Positions 44,831 to 54,098 of a stretch of DNA of 64,000 nucleotides are shown here, in pieces. Position 1 is the stretch's first letter. Every line of letters starts with the position of its first letter. The notes beneath the pieces were generated by a model. That model ran no database searches and was not told where the DNA came from. It saw only the letters and a program-made list of their open reading frames with translations. The stretch covers positions 401,372 through 465,371 of the forward strand of contig JAKFVQ010000007.1 in assembly GCA_021732085.1 (NCBI GenBank), in the 5' to 3' direction. The DNA comes from Candidatus Obscuribacterales bacterium (GTDB lineage: Bacteria > Cyanobacteriota > Vampirovibrionia > Obscuribacterales > Obscuribacteraceae). Both the position numbers and the translations under genes were made by a program.

Positions 44831-45412
44831 ATGAGAGGAAAGTCTACTGATATGGAAATGATGGGAGAAGGCATGAACGCAGTTGAAATGCTCAAAGCAG
44901 ACCATCGCAAGGTCGAGCAACTTTTTGAACAGTTTGAATCGTCTACTACAAAACGAGAAAAGATGAAACTGGTCAAAGAAGTAATAAACGAATTGACGAT
45001 ACATACTAAGTTAGAGGAAAAGCTTGTATATCCGATTCTTCTTGAAGAGAAAGAAGATGAAGACATGACGCAAGAAGCTTTTGAAGAACACCATGTTGTG
45101 AAGAATGTCCTTGCTGAGCTCTCTAAGATGGATGGATCGGAAGAGAATCTGAAAGCAAAAGTCACAGTTCTCTGCGAATTGGTAAAACACCATGTTGAGG
45201 AAGAAGAGAATGAGATGCTTCCGAAACTTGAACAGACCGGAGAAGATCTAAATGAGCTGGGCGAAAAAATGGCTCAAGAAAAGATGAAACTGATGTCGAA
45301 AAACACTAGCCGCGGTCGCGCAAGTTCACGAGGCAGTGCAAAGAGTTCAGGCAAGAAGACGGCGACTCGCACGATTGGTCGCTCAAGCTCTGGACGTCGC
45401 AAAGCAAGCTAG
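44831..45412 (+). CDS. hemerythrin-like HHE protein with basic Ser/Arg/Lys tail
   Basis: ATG 44831 follows GGAG by 5 nt, giving 193 residues. Residues 15-135 form the four-helix HHE domain. Its likely di-iron ligands are H25 (ADHRKV), H58 and E62 (IHTKLEEKLVYP), H87 or H88 (EEHHVV), and H120 or H121 with E125 (HHVEEEENEMLP). Such domains bind oxygen or handle nitric oxide and peroxide. The last 40 residues are a Ser/Arg/Lys/Gly tail (RGRASSRGSAKSSGKKTATR) like histone-H1-type tails, which may bind DNA or an acidic partner. The start region is divergent from the Nramp-like gene. Confidence 0.9.
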   Translation: MRGKSTDMEMMGEGMNAVEMLKADHRKVEQLFEQFESSTTKREKMKLVKEVINELTIHTKLEEKLVYPILLEEKEDEDMTQEAFEEHHVVKNVLAELSKMDGSEENLKAKVTVLCELVKHHVEEEENEMLPKLEQTGEDLNELGEKMAQEKMKLMSKNTSRGRASSRGSAKSSGKKTATRTIGRSSSGRRKAS

Positions 45413-45669
45413 TCTGGTTTAAAGTCGGTTACTCGGCTTAAGTTCTAAAGAAACAGAACCGGGCGCGCTAGTGTCTTGCAATCGCAAGCACCAAGCGGGT
45501 CCGGTTCGACCGTTGCTTCAAGCTCCGGTTCGACGATGGTACTAGCCTTGCTTCGAGCATGGCACCAAAACTGGTGCAATAGAAATTTCAGCGGCTAATC
45601 ACAGCTCTAGATACTTGCAAGACTATACTCTGCGTGAGTGCAGATTGACGTTATCCAGCACTCAGTAAC
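45413..45669. other. hairpin-rich intergenic region with short direct repeats
   Basis: Two copies of TCCGGTTCGAC lie 24 bp apart (45500-45510 and 45524-45534). AACCGG and CCGGTT bracket a CTTGC/GCAAG hairpin, and GCACCA (45562-45567) pairs with TGGTGC (45572-45577). It sits between two convergent genes, so a terminator role is possible, but no T-run follows. The GGTTCGAC pieces look like a T-arm but no tRNA can be folded. Confidence 0.4.
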
Positions 45670-46272
45670 TCATGTACGTTGTGAATCAGAGTAGCTAAGA
45701 CTCTCGATCAGTTCGTCCACCGCCAACACCTTTGCACAATGAAGTTTTTTCATCTGCTCCAGCGCGAACTCATTGTCTTTCACTGTGTTGGATGCAATAC
45801 ATTCAATTGGCACTATAAGTTCATAGCCTCGCATGTAAGCATCGTTAGCAGTGAACAATACACAGATGTTTCCGGCGACACCAGCCAGGATAAGCGTCTT
45901 AACCTCTAATTCCGATAAGAGTATTTCCAGGGGCGTGCAATAAAACCCCGAATGCATCGGCTTCAGCACAAAATAGTCGTCTGGAGCGGGTATCAAACGG
46001 CGCACCATTTCGCGCCCAGGCACATCTGTCTCAAGGCAGTGCTTTAGCGTATCCTCGAAATTGGATCGCCACTTGTGAAAATTGTCATTCACGTAAATGA
46101 TTGGAAGATGCTTCTCGACGGCCGCCGCTTTCAGGCGGACCAGACTATCTGTTAGGTCTGGGACTCTTCTAAGCAGATCATCATTCCCTTCAAAGTCGAG
46201 ATCATTAATAACGTCGATTAATATCAACGCAGTTTCCGCCTTATCCTTTTTTGAGCTTAGATTCTCACTCAT
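45670..46272 (-). CDS. isochorismatase-fold cysteine hydrolase
   Basis: A 200-residue cytosolic hydrolase from ATG 46272 (an in-frame TTG at 46284 is possible). The catalytic triad of the superfamily is visible: D20 (ALILIDVIND), K104 (FVLKPMHSGF) and C137 (GVAGNICVLFTAND). The ANDAYMRGYELIVPIECIAS stretch after the cysteine is typical of nicotinamidase/isochorismatase-type enzymes. The substrate is not deducible. It lies alone between the hemerythrin gene and the coiled-coil operon and is 72 bp beyond the end of the latter, on the same strand. Confidence 0.92.
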   Translation of the reverse strand: MSENLSSKKDKAETALILIDVINDLDFEGNDDLLRRVPDLTDSLVRLKAAAVEKHLPIIYVNDNFHKWRSNFEDTLKHCLETDVPGREMVRRLIPAPDDYFVLKPMHSGFYCTPLEILLSELEVKTLILAGVAGNICVLFTANDAYMRGYELIVPIECIASNTVKDNEFALEQMKKLHCAKVLAVDELIESLSYSDSQRT

Positions 46273-46344
46273 GCCAACGACCAAGTCTCTCTCACTTCTA
46301 TGTGAGAAACGCGCTCTGGCATTTTGGTTCCCTATCAGCTCGTA

Positions 46345-48978
46345 CTAGCTAGTGTGGCGTGCTTGCAGTTCTTGTATCTTTTGCATTGCATTTTTGAGTG
46401 CACCGCGAATTCTGGTACGGCCTTCTTCGCCGCGAGTGCGCAATGACGACTCAGCTCTTTCTCTCAAATAGACAAGTTCATCGAGTGATTCTGATTTTTG
46501 CAACTGCACTCGGTTGCCCATCTCCGCATACGCACGAGAGATGTGTTCACGAGCTATGATGTCAAATTTCAAACACGTTTCGTCACGGGTTCTGATCAGT
46601 TCAGGGCTGTTGAGAACTGTTTCCGCGACGCGGCTGATGTCTTGAATGCTCTCGACTTTAGTTCTAGCAAGAGCGAGGTATTCGCTGACTTTGCGCTCCA
46701 AGTTGGTATGGACTACTTCAAGTGATTCTTGATGCTCTTCCAGGGTTGACAACCAGCGGCCTCGGAAGTCTTTCAGCGTTGCTGAACAGAATTCGGAATT
46801 GGCGCGGATGAGCGGATCGAACTCGGCAAGTTTTGCATCTAGTAACTGCTGGATAGCATCAGAAAATTCATCCTGGAAAGAGCCAGCAAGCTCCACTGCA
46901 TACTTGCGTCGTTCTTGCAGAGCGGGAAGTAGCTTTTCGCGAGCGAGCTTATCAATGAGCTTGGTGCATTCCATTTCTGCCTTGACAGTTTGTTCACGCA
47001 GCGATTTAACCGCTTCGGTGGAAAGGTCATCAAGCCGTTTGGCAACTTCATCCTGTGATTGCTGCCCCTGAAGCTTCGCTGCCTCAGCCAGAGATTCGAC
47101 AGATAAGGCAATACCTTCAGTCAAGATTTGGCTTTGAGCTCTAAATCCATCAATTCGCTCATCCATACTCTTCAAACTTTGCGTCTGAATTTGATTGAGA
47201 TTGACTTCAGTTGTACCGACAAGACCACGCAACGTTTGTTGGGATTTGCTGACGGTTTTTGTCAGGTCTTCCTTGCCACCAGCAACGGCATCTTGCACCT
47301 TTTGCTTTGCTTCAAGAGCGGTACGGCTGATTTCAGCTTGCTTTTCTTCAAGCAACTTCTGTAGCTCAGAAGCGGCATAAGCCTGGAAGGCTCGAACTCG
47401 GCCGGAGCCTTCGCCTGCTAGTTTGGCCAATTCATCGCGCGAACGAGCCGCGGTATCTTCAAGTTTTTTCTGATAGGACGCTCTCAATTCTTCAAGAGCA
47501 CGCAGACTGTTCTGCTCTTTCTCACTGAGATTATGCTTGTTTGAAACAAGTTGATCGAGCAAGCGCGACTTATGAGTGCTGACTCGATATTCCATATTAT
47601 CGGCAGCAATGTTGACTTGCTGACGAATATTGCTTACCAGTTTAATTACAGGTGATGACGGATCGATCTTAGAGCGAAAAGCCGGAACGTTCATTTCACT
47701 GAATGTATCCATCCCCTTAGGCAGCTTGCCTGCAAGACGCGCTTCAAGGCGGCTGCGGACGTCTAAAGGCTGGCGTGGGCTTCGCGGATGAAGCGGCGCG
47801 TCGTCACCCTCGGTCTGCTTAGCAGCTGCATCTTGAGCTTCAGAATTTTCCAGTTCAGCAACCTTTTTGGCAAAGTCTTCGCTAAAGGAATTTGCGTAAC
47901 TAGATTCCTTGGAATCTATTGAGTCAAGGAAAGAGTGAGCTGGCTGCTCCAGCTTGGTTTTAGGAGGCACTGGCGGCGGCGTTGAAGCTGCCGACATAGT
48001 GGACGCCGAACTCGACGAAGGTGTAGATGCAGATTGTTGATTAACAGGGATCGATTGAGCAGCCTGAGAAGGCGCGGCAGAAGCTGTCGTAGGTAAAGGA
48101 ACTTGAGCTGAACTTGCATTACTTGCTGTTGAGGCCGGCAGGCTCGGCGCATCAAGAGCAGGCTTATTCAACTGAGCAGCTGGAGAAGATCCCAAAAAGG
48201 GTTTAGCCTCTGGACCTTCATTTGACGGTTGAACCGGAACTTTGTTGCTCGCGGTAAAAGGATTCTCAATCGACGAACTTGGTGCAGGCTTGCTTTCCAC
48301 CATTGTGATTGATGAAATGGCAGCGGCACCACTTGTGCTGGCAGGCGCTGGAGTTGCCTGGCTGCCAGCCTGAAAATCAAAGTGCGAGATACGCGCATAA
48401 AATGGGCGTAGATCTGGAGTGGATGGGCCATCTGGACCCTTGACCAAGGAAGATGCTAGCACACTAATACTCAGGATGGGTGTAAGCGGGATGGTGACTC
48501 CGATGCAACTCAAGAAAGCAGCAAGAGGATCGGGCAGACCCAGAGGCGGAGAGTTACGGCTTCCACCACTACCCCAACGGCGCATGCTACTCATAAAAGG
48601 AAGGCGATCACTTGCAATGATTCCGGTAAATGGAATAAGAACATACGAGAAGGAATGCCCCTGGCTCGCCAAAGCTGAAGCTCTTTCTCTAAAAATATTT
48701 TCGGCAAAGTCCGTGACATAAAAATCTTCGGTTACCAAAATGCAGGACGGCTTTCCGTCTTCGACTGCAAAGACAAGCATGAGCGCAGTCGTTACGACCT
48801 CAGAAATTTTGCCATCGAGTCCGACCAAAGGGCTAAAGCAGAGGACGACATCTCCTACTTTCAAGCCTGTAGCTTGTTGTTTAGCCCACAACTCAGGCGA
48901 GCTTCCGGAGTCTCGATTGTACTCCTTGATGCTTGTCAGAGCCTTGAGCGGAAACTTGGCTTTGAACGACGTAGTCAT
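46345..48978 (-). CDS. long coiled-coil protein, third gene of coiled-coil operon
   Basis: An 877-residue protein; ATG 48978 follows AGGGA by 8 nt. An N-terminal alpha/beta region of about 180 residues ends in a hydrophobic segment (AFLSCIGVTIPLTPILSISVLAS) that may touch or span the membrane. Residues about 200-420 are a Pro/Ser/Ala/Gln-rich disordered linker. Residues about 440-870 are one long amphipathic helix/coiled coil rich in Glu, Lys, Gln and Leu (SQQTLRGLVGTTEVNLNQIQ), similar in texture to apolipoprotein or chemoreceptor stalks. No enzymatic motif is seen. It follows two other coiled-coil genes with a 4-bp gap, so they probably form one structure. Confidence 0.8.
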   Translation of the reverse strand: MTTSFKAKFPLKALTSIKEYNRDSGSSPELWAKQQATGLKVGDVVLCFSPLVGLDGKISEVVTTALMLVFAVEDGKPSCILVTEDFYVTDFAENIFRERASALASQGHSFSYVLIPFTGIIASDRLPFMSSMRRWGSGGSRNSPPLGLPDPLAAFLSCIGVTIPLTPILSISVLASSLVKGPDGPSTPDLRPFYARISHFDFQAGSQATPAPASTSGAAAISSITMVESKPAPSSSIENPFTASNKVPVQPSNEGPEAKPFLGSSPAAQLNKPALDAPSLPASTASNASSAQVPLPTTASAAPSQAAQSIPVNQQSASTPSSSSASTMSAASTPPPVPPKTKLEQPAHSFLDSIDSKESSYANSFSEDFAKKVAELENSEAQDAAAKQTEGDDAPLHPRSPRQPLDVRSRLEARLAGKLPKGMDTFSEMNVPAFRSKIDPSSPVIKLVSNIRQQVNIAADNMEYRVSTHKSRLLDQLVSNKHNLSEKEQNSLRALEELRASYQKKLEDTAARSRDELAKLAGEGSGRVRAFQAYAASELQKLLEEKQAEISRTALEAKQKVQDAVAGGKEDLTKTVSKSQQTLRGLVGTTEVNLNQIQTQSLKSMDERIDGFRAQSQILTEGIALSVESLAEAAKLQGQQSQDEVAKRLDDLSTEAVKSLREQTVKAEMECTKLIDKLAREKLLPALQERRKYAVELAGSFQDEFSDAIQQLLDAKLAEFDPLIRANSEFCSATLKDFRGRWLSTLEEHQESLEVVHTNLERKVSEYLALARTKVESIQDISRVAETVLNSPELIRTRDETCLKFDIIAREHISRAYAEMGNRVQLQKSESLDELVYLRERAESSLRTRGEEGRTRIRGALKNAMQKIQELQARHTS

Positions 48979-48982
48979 AATA

Positions 48983-50293
48983 TCAATCCCTTCCTACAGC
49001 AGTTTCTATTAGCTGAATTGCTTTTTCCAGCCTTCGTTCAATCATTTTGAGAATACGAGCTTCTTCCTCTTCGATTTGTCGCAAATAAAGATTGGACAAA
49101 TGCGAGATTTTTGCTGCGACACTCTTGCGAGCGGCAGCGATTTCTGTGACAGCCAATTCGCAACTCTGTGAGATTCGAGTTGACTGATCCTGGGACATGC
49201 GGGAGATGCGCGCTTCGAAATTTGCTTCAATCTCCTTCATTTCGCTAAGAATTTGAGCCATTACAGTCGATTTCTGAGCAGCGATGACGCGCTGGTCTTC
49301 GATCAAGTTCAAGAGTTCTTCTGATAATTGACGAGCGCGGTCAGCATTCAGATTCGATTTGCGCCGTTCGTCATCATTAATACTGCTTGCCGAACGGTTC
49401 ATCTCGTCGAGCAATTTCACTAGCACATCGGCTGTTTCATCACGGCTATCGCGAGCGGTCGCCTCCAGGTCGTCATGATACTGCTTGGTGTAACCTTCGT
49501 TGGCACCGAGCAGGCGGGTGCGCATTTCGTCATATGTAATTCGCAGGCGATCTTCAGTGTGGCTGGATGTATCAACAATTCTGGCCATTTCAGACTCAGC
49601 TACATCGCCGACTTTCTTGCCTATCTCTGTGATGCGATCGTCGATTTTCTCGGTGTGCTGGCGGTGAAGGTCTGCCAACTTGTCTTCGTGTGTGCGCGCC
49701 TTTGAAATCATCTCAGCGAGCATATCTGGAATTTCCTTACGAGCTTGTGTCTCGCGCGTGACCAGATCAGCAAACTGTTGGCTCTGCTTCTCAACTAGAG
49801 CCTCGCCAAACTGAGTGGCTACGACATTTGATTGTTCACGCAAATTCTGACGTGCTCTGTTCGACGTTTGCTGAACGCTTTCGACCGACTTATCGCAATG
49901 ACCAATAAGGCGAGCAGCATGCGACTTAGCTGTCAGTTGATGCGCGCGCAAAAGTTGTTCAGTAATATCTGAAATATCTTGTTGCAGTGATCTGCAATTG
50001 AGAATCAGCTCTTCGCCTACATGCTCGAGAAAGCGATCGTTCTCATCAATAGTTTGTTCGACCGAGGTGCGAATTGCATCTAAGGACTTATTTAAGAACA
50101 GGATGATTTCGCGTTCCTGCTCAGTTACTACGGTTGAGGCCTTTTCACGAGCGACGGTCTCTGTATCTTCGTAATTAAGCAGAGCAGAGTCAACAGCAGA
50201 AGAGAAACCTTGCAACAGCTTATTTGCCATTTCGTCAAAATTACGGCAGGCATTTAAGTAAATCTCTTGCAGGCTCGGTCCACTGTCGTTCAT
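48983..50293 (-). CDS. coiled-coil protein, second gene of coiled-coil operon
   Basis: A 436-residue protein that is almost wholly coiled coil, with Glu/Arg/Gln/Ala heptads (EKIDRDITEIGKKVGDVAES-like helices, RARQLSEELLNLIEDQRVIA). No signal peptide, membrane helix or catalytic motif. ATG 50293 overlaps the stop of the gene before it by one base (TAATG), with GGAG 8 nt upstream. Four bases separate its stop from the next start. The tight spacing suggests fixed stoichiometry with its neighbours. Function unknown. Confidence 0.8.
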   Translation of the reverse strand: MNDSGPSLQEIYLNACRNFDEMANKLLQGFSSAVDSALLNYEDTETVAREKASTVVTEQEREIILFLNKSLDAIRTSVEQTIDENDRFLEHVGEELILNCRSLQQDISDITEQLLRAHQLTAKSHAARLIGHCDKSVESVQQTSNRARQNLREQSNVVATQFGEALVEKQSQQFADLVTRETQARKEIPDMLAEMISKARTHEDKLADLHRQHTEKIDDRITEIGKKVGDVAESEMARIVDTSSHTEDRLRITYDEMRTRLLGANEGYTKQYHDDLEATARDSRDETADVLVKLLDEMNRSASSINDDERRKSNLNADRARQLSEELLNLIEDQRVIAAQKSTVMAQILSEMKEIEANFEARISRMSQDQSTRISQSCELAVTEIAAARKSVAAKISHLSNLYLRQIEEEEARILKMIERRLEKAIQLIETAVGRD

Positions 50294-51687
50294 TAATAGT
50301 TCTCCGGAAATTTGATGCTCGATTTCTTGTATGCCGAGATGATCCGGGATACGCCAAGACCGGCTTTCTCCACTTTGGAGACCTCTTTCTGCAGGTCTGC
50401 CAATTGACGTTCAATTTCTTCGTAAAGCAAACCAAAATCTTTTCTGGCCTCGGAATATTCATGCTCGAGCTGCTCGCAAGTTTCGTCTGAGAAGCTTTCA
50501 ACGTTCTTGACCATAGTGTCGATCGCGCGCTCAAAGTACATTTCAACCTGGTGCGACTTAGCAACAGTCTTGCCACGAAACTCTTGAGCCATGTTTTTCA
50601 TGGCGACTTTAACTCTTTCGGAAACGCCACTATCGCTTTCCACTTGAGTCTCTATGGCTTGCTCAAGCTTGTGCAGAAGCGCATCGCAGCGAGCCCATGT
50701 TGCGCGTTGTTGTTCAGTAAGAGACGCAGAAAATTCCTTTTGAGAAGCTTCCATTTCCTCCTGACAGTTCCGGGAAGCAGATTGAATATCAACCTTTGAC
50801 TGCAATGCTATGTTTTTCAACTTCGCCTGGAACGCTCCGGATTGGAGGTTGCTAACGGACATGAGCGAATCTTCAAACGATTTGACGACATCATCAAAAT
50901 AGCTGTCGACTTCGTCGCCCTTCCAGTGCAGATAGAATCGCTGCGGCAGATTTTTCTCCACGTGGTCAAGTAACTTGAATGTGTTGGCGAATTTCAGCTG
51001 TTGCGCATCGGAAGTCTGCTCTAGCTCGCGGGACGAATTAAGAGTAATTACCTCAAGCTCATCCTTCAGCTGACCGAGTTGCGATTCGAGAAGCAATTCA
51101 ATCTTGCTTTGCGATTGCAAAACATCGGACTCAACTACACTTAGCTTTTCTCGCGATACTTCCGGCAACTTGCGCAAATAGTTCGAAAGCATTTCAGCAA
51201 TTCTCTCAGTGCACTCTTTTGAAAGTGCCGAAACTTTCGCCTGATCTGCTTTGACGTCAACATCAGTTTTCATAGCGGCCACGAGTGCTTTCATCTCTTC
51301 AAGATCAGCCTTGACCGTTGAGGAATACTCGGCAAATATTTTGTTAGCTTCATTCTTCGCTTGCAGACGGCTGCTTTTGCCGACATCAAGAATGGCTCGG
51401 ATTTCTGATTGCCGAAATTGAGAAAGCTGCGTGATCAAATCGTCTTTTTCTCTTGTGGCCGAACTCAAATAAGATTCGAGGAATGACTCGACTCGTTGAC
51501 GTGAAATGCGAATTTCGTTGAGCAGAGTTTTGCGAAGCCGCCCACCAAGCCTATTGAGCTGATCGTTGAGACGCTGCACCAGATATTCCAAATCGGAAGA
51601 TGCAGACGCCAAAGACTCCAGCATTCTGGAAACTTCTTCCGAATCTGGATCGATCGCCGAAAAATTAGGTGTATCTTGTGGCTCCAC
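50293..51687 (-). CDS. coiled-coil protein, first gene of coiled-coil operon
   Basis: A 464-residue protein starting at GTG 51687 behind AAGGAGGGAGAGG, a very strong ribosome site. A short acidic head (MEPQDTPNFSAIDPDSEEVS) leads into coiled coil through most of the length (LVQRLNDQLNRLGGRLRKTL). A non-helical insert sits near 250-275 (LPQRFYLHWKGDEVDSYFDD). It contains no recognised domain. As the first gene it probably carries the operon promoter, but none was clear in the 533-bp gap upstream. Confidence 0.8.
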   Translation of the reverse strand: MEPQDTPNFSAIDPDSEEVSRMLESLASASSDLEYLVQRLNDQLNRLGGRLRKTLLNEIRISRQRVESFLESYLSSATREKDDLITQLSQFRQSEIRAILDVGKSSRLQAKNEANKIFAEYSSTVKADLEEMKALVAAMKTDVDVKADQAKVSALSKECTERIAEMLSNYLRKLPEVSREKLSVVESDVLQSQSKIELLLESQLGQLKDELEVITLNSSRELEQTSDAQQLKFANTFKLLDHVEKNLPQRFYLHWKGDEVDSYFDDVVKSFEDSLMSVSNLQSGAFQAKLKNIALQSKVDIQSASRNCQEEMEASQKEFSASLTEQQRATWARCDALLHKLEQAIETQVESDSGVSERVKVAMKNMAQEFRGKTVAKSHQVEMYFERAIDTMVKNVESFSDETCEQLEHEYSEARKDFGLLYEEIERQLADLQKEVSKVEKAGLGVSRIISAYKKSSIKFPENY

Positions 51688-52220
51688 TGTGCCTCTCCCT
51701 CCTTAATCCTTATGCCACCCCACCGGTATCTCTATCAATGAAGCGCATAAATCCGCGTTGATTCTCCGTTTATCAGCCCCAAAAGAAGTTGATCGTCTGA
51801 GAAAATTTGTCTACAAGCGGAGGTGAAAACCGTTGCAGAGACTGAGATTTACGGATCGGCGCCCACCAGCAGCGTCCTTTATCAGACCAGAAAGCTTTGC
51901 TATGTAAGGCTTTCGAGGAAGAGATTGATAAAAGCAAGAATCCCTTGACTACGTGGTATAAGCAATTTTCCTGCTCGTGAAGTTTCATTTAGAGGCTGCA
52001 ATCTGAACTGCATGGATTTGGTCAAAAATAGTCAAACCGAAACACTGCCACGGCAGCCGTTTTTCAGTTCATTACGAGTAACTAAGAAAACTTGGCACTA
52101 TCTGAAGAAAAGCATGAGATAGGGCTGAATTGCGTGGCCAAGAGATATAGTTTAGACTGACAAGGCATACCGAGAGCCCCTCAAATCTCATTATTAGCAG
52201 TTAATTACAGGTAATTAGAA
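51688..52220. other. 533-bp divergent interval upstream of pdxS
   Basis: No gene is convincing here. A loose promoter for pdxS may be TTGGCA (52092-52097), 17 nt, TGAGAT (52115-52120), a poor -10. CTGCC/GGCAG near 52045-52056 is followed by CCGTTTTTC but its loop is too small for a stable hairpin. It is unusually long for this genome and may hide a small RNA. Confidence 0.3.
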
Positions 52221-53138
52221 ATGGTCACGGAAACGAAAGAAGCCAAAAACTCAAACGCAAAAACAGGCACATTGCTCGTCAAAAAGGCTCTCCCACAGAT
52301 GTTGAAGAGCGGCGTCATCATGGATGTAGTCAATGCAGAGCAGGCAAAAATTGCAGAAGCAGCCGGAGCAGTGGCTGTAATGGCTCTCGAACGGGTTCCA
52401 GCTGACATCAGAGCTGATGGTGGCGTGGCTCGCATGAGCGATCCGGAATTGATTATCCAGATCAAAGAAGCAGTCAGCATTCCCGTCATGGCCAAAGTTC
52501 GCATCGGACATTTCGTCGAGGCTCAAATTCTTGAATCTCTCGGTGTCGATTGCATCGACGAGAGCGAAGTCCTGACACCAGCCGATGAAGAGTACCATAT
52601 CGACAAGAGCAAGTTCCAAATTCCCTTTGTTTGCGGCGCTCGCAATCTAGGTGAAGCACTTCGCAGAATCGGCGAAGGCGCAGCAATGATGAGAACAAAA
52701 GGTGAAGCAGGAACTGGCGACGTAGTCGAAGCAGTTCGGCATGCACGCACCATACTCGGTGAAATCAGAAAGCTGACAGTGCTGCCAAAAGAAGAACTCA
52801 TGACCTACGCCAAGAACATCGGTGCACCTTTTGAAATCATTCTACAAGTAGCTGAAACAGGCAAACTTCCGGTCGTCAACTTCGCAGCTGGTGGCATAGC
52901 AACACCTGCCGATGCTGCATTGTTGATGCAACTTGGCGTTGATGGCGTATTTGTGGGATCCGGCATCTTTAAGTCCGGCAATCCACAAAGAAGAGCCGAA
53001 GCCATTGTTAAAGCGACTACCTTCTACAATGATCCAGCAGTTCTTGCTGAAGTCAGCCGCAATCTGGGCGAGCCGATGGTTGGACGCACAGTGCAAAGCT
53101 TGGATGAGAAAGAAACTTTAGCGAAGAGAGGCTGGTAA
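52221..53138 (+). CDS. pdxS: pyridoxal 5'-phosphate synthase, synthase subunit PdxS
   Basis: A 305-residue (beta/alpha)8 enzyme that builds PLP from ribose 5-phosphate, glyceraldehyde 3-phosphate and ammonia delivered by PdxT. The catalytic residues are visible: D35 ([11 protein letters not shown]), K92 ([10 protein letters not shown]) and K160 ([13 protein letters not shown]). The [16 protein letters not shown] phosphate region is intact. Length is the usual 290-300. pdxT begins 2 bp after the stop with its GAGG site inside pdxS, so the subunits are translated together. A MocR-type regulator of a family that often controls these genes lies 3.5 kb downstream. Confidence 0.98.
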   Translation: MVTETKEAKNSNAKTGTLLVKKALPQMLKSGVIMDVVNAEQAKIAEAAGAVAVMALERVPADIRADGGVARMSDPELIIQIKEAVSIPVMAKVRIGHFVEAQILESLGVDCIDESEVLTPADEEYHIDKSKFQIPFVCGARNLGEALRRIGEGAAMMRTKGEAGTGDVVEAVRHARTILGEIRKLTVLPKEELMTYAKNIGAPFEIILQVAETGKLPVVNFAAGGIATPADAALLMQLGVDGVFVGSGIFKSGNPQRRAEAIVKATTFYNDPAVLAEVSRNLGEPMVGRTVQSLDEKETLAKRGW

Positions 53139-53140
53139 TA

Positions 53141-53803
53141 ATGCGCCTTGCAGTTCTTGCATTGCAGGGCGACTTTGCCGAGCATGCTGAAATGCTTCGC
53201 GAATGCGGAGCAGAAGAGGTGGTCTTCGTCAGAAGAGCTGCCGATCTCGAAGGCGTCCATGGACTAGTCATCCCCGGGGGCGAATCGACAACGATCGCCA
53301 AACTCACAGGCAACACCAGCGACCCCATATTCGATACTATTATCGAAAAGGCGAAAAATGGCATGCCCGTGTACGGTACTTGCATGGGATTGATTTTTCT
53401 TGCACGTGAAATCGAGGGGTACAGCCAGGGCAGGCTCGCTTTGATGGATATCAAAGTTCGCCGCAATGCATTTGGCTCACAAAAATTCAGCAGAGAAGAA
53501 TCCATCAAGATCGCAGAACTCGGACAGGATACATTCCCTGTAGTATTCATTCGCGGTCCAATTATTCTCTCTGCAGGACCCGAGGTTGATGTGTTCGCAT
53601 CAGTCGAAGAAGGAATTGTTATGTGCCGGCAAAATAATTTGCTGGCAACCGCTTTCCATCCAGAGCTGACCTCAGACACCAGAGTTCACGCCTATTTCAT
53701 GGGAATGGTCAAAGCTTATGCGGAGAACAACTGCTCAAAAAAGGAGCAGACTGAGCCCTTAACTTTGGGCGCAGTGAAATCTCTGGCGGCTTGCGGCGCT
53801 TAA
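53141..53803 (+). CDS. pdxT: pyridoxal 5'-phosphate synthase, glutaminase subunit PdxT
   Basis: A 220-residue class I glutamine amidotransferase that supplies ammonia to PdxS. The catalytic Cys81 lies in GTCMGL, and H173 and E175 lie in AFHPEL. The VIPGGESTT oxyanion region (43-51) is intact. Residues 195-220 are a longer tail than usual (NNCSKKEQTEPLTLGAV). The complex lies in the cytosol. ATG 53141 sits 2 bp behind pdxS. Confidence 0.97.
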   Translation: MRLAVLALQGDFAEHAEMLRECGAEEVVFVRRAADLEGVHGLVIPGGESTTIAKLTGNTSDPIFDTIIEKAKNGMPVYGTCMGLIFLAREIEGYSQGRLALMDIKVRRNAFGSQKFSREESIKIAELGQDTFPVVFIRGPIILSAGPEVDVFASVEEGIVMCRQNNLLATAFHPELTSDTRVHAYFMGMVKAYAENNCSKKEQTEPLTLGAVKSLAACGA

Positions 53804-53884
53804 GACGAACTCCTTATTAGATAGCCTGGCTTTAGCAGTGCGTCCATGCGCGGAGCACCCACCCATTAACGCGGCTTTTTGCTT

Positions 53885-53915
53885 GGAACCGCACCATTTA
53901 TAGTGCCACGGTTCC
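53885..53915 (+). other. hairpin downstream of pdxT
   Basis: GGAACCG (53885-53891) pairs with CGGTTCC (53909-53915), and the inner GCAC/GTGC pair extends the stem. No T-run follows, so terminator function is uncertain. It lies in the 295-bp gap between pdxT and the convergent thioredoxin-fold gene. Confidence 0.4.
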
Positions 53916-54098
53916 GGTCGTGCCGCTGCTCGACACTGAATATGGTGCGGCTTGCAGAAGGAAAGAAACACGCAAACTGTTGACAACCGCCAACAGGCCG
54001 AGCTTTCTACATATAAGGATTGCCAGAGCAAAGCAGAATTTGCAGCAACGACTACTCAGTCGCCCTCAGGTCAGGAGTACGGCCCGCCAACTATTGAA

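Noticed and set aside
45490..45545. tRNA-like T-arm sequences (GGTTCGAC, twice)
   Set aside because: No 5-bp T-stem, acceptor or anticodon arm can be built around either copy.
51773..51988. Minus-strand open frame of 71 codons upstream of pdxS
   Set aside because: No ribosome site and atypical composition (many Trp, Cys and His); no coding signature.
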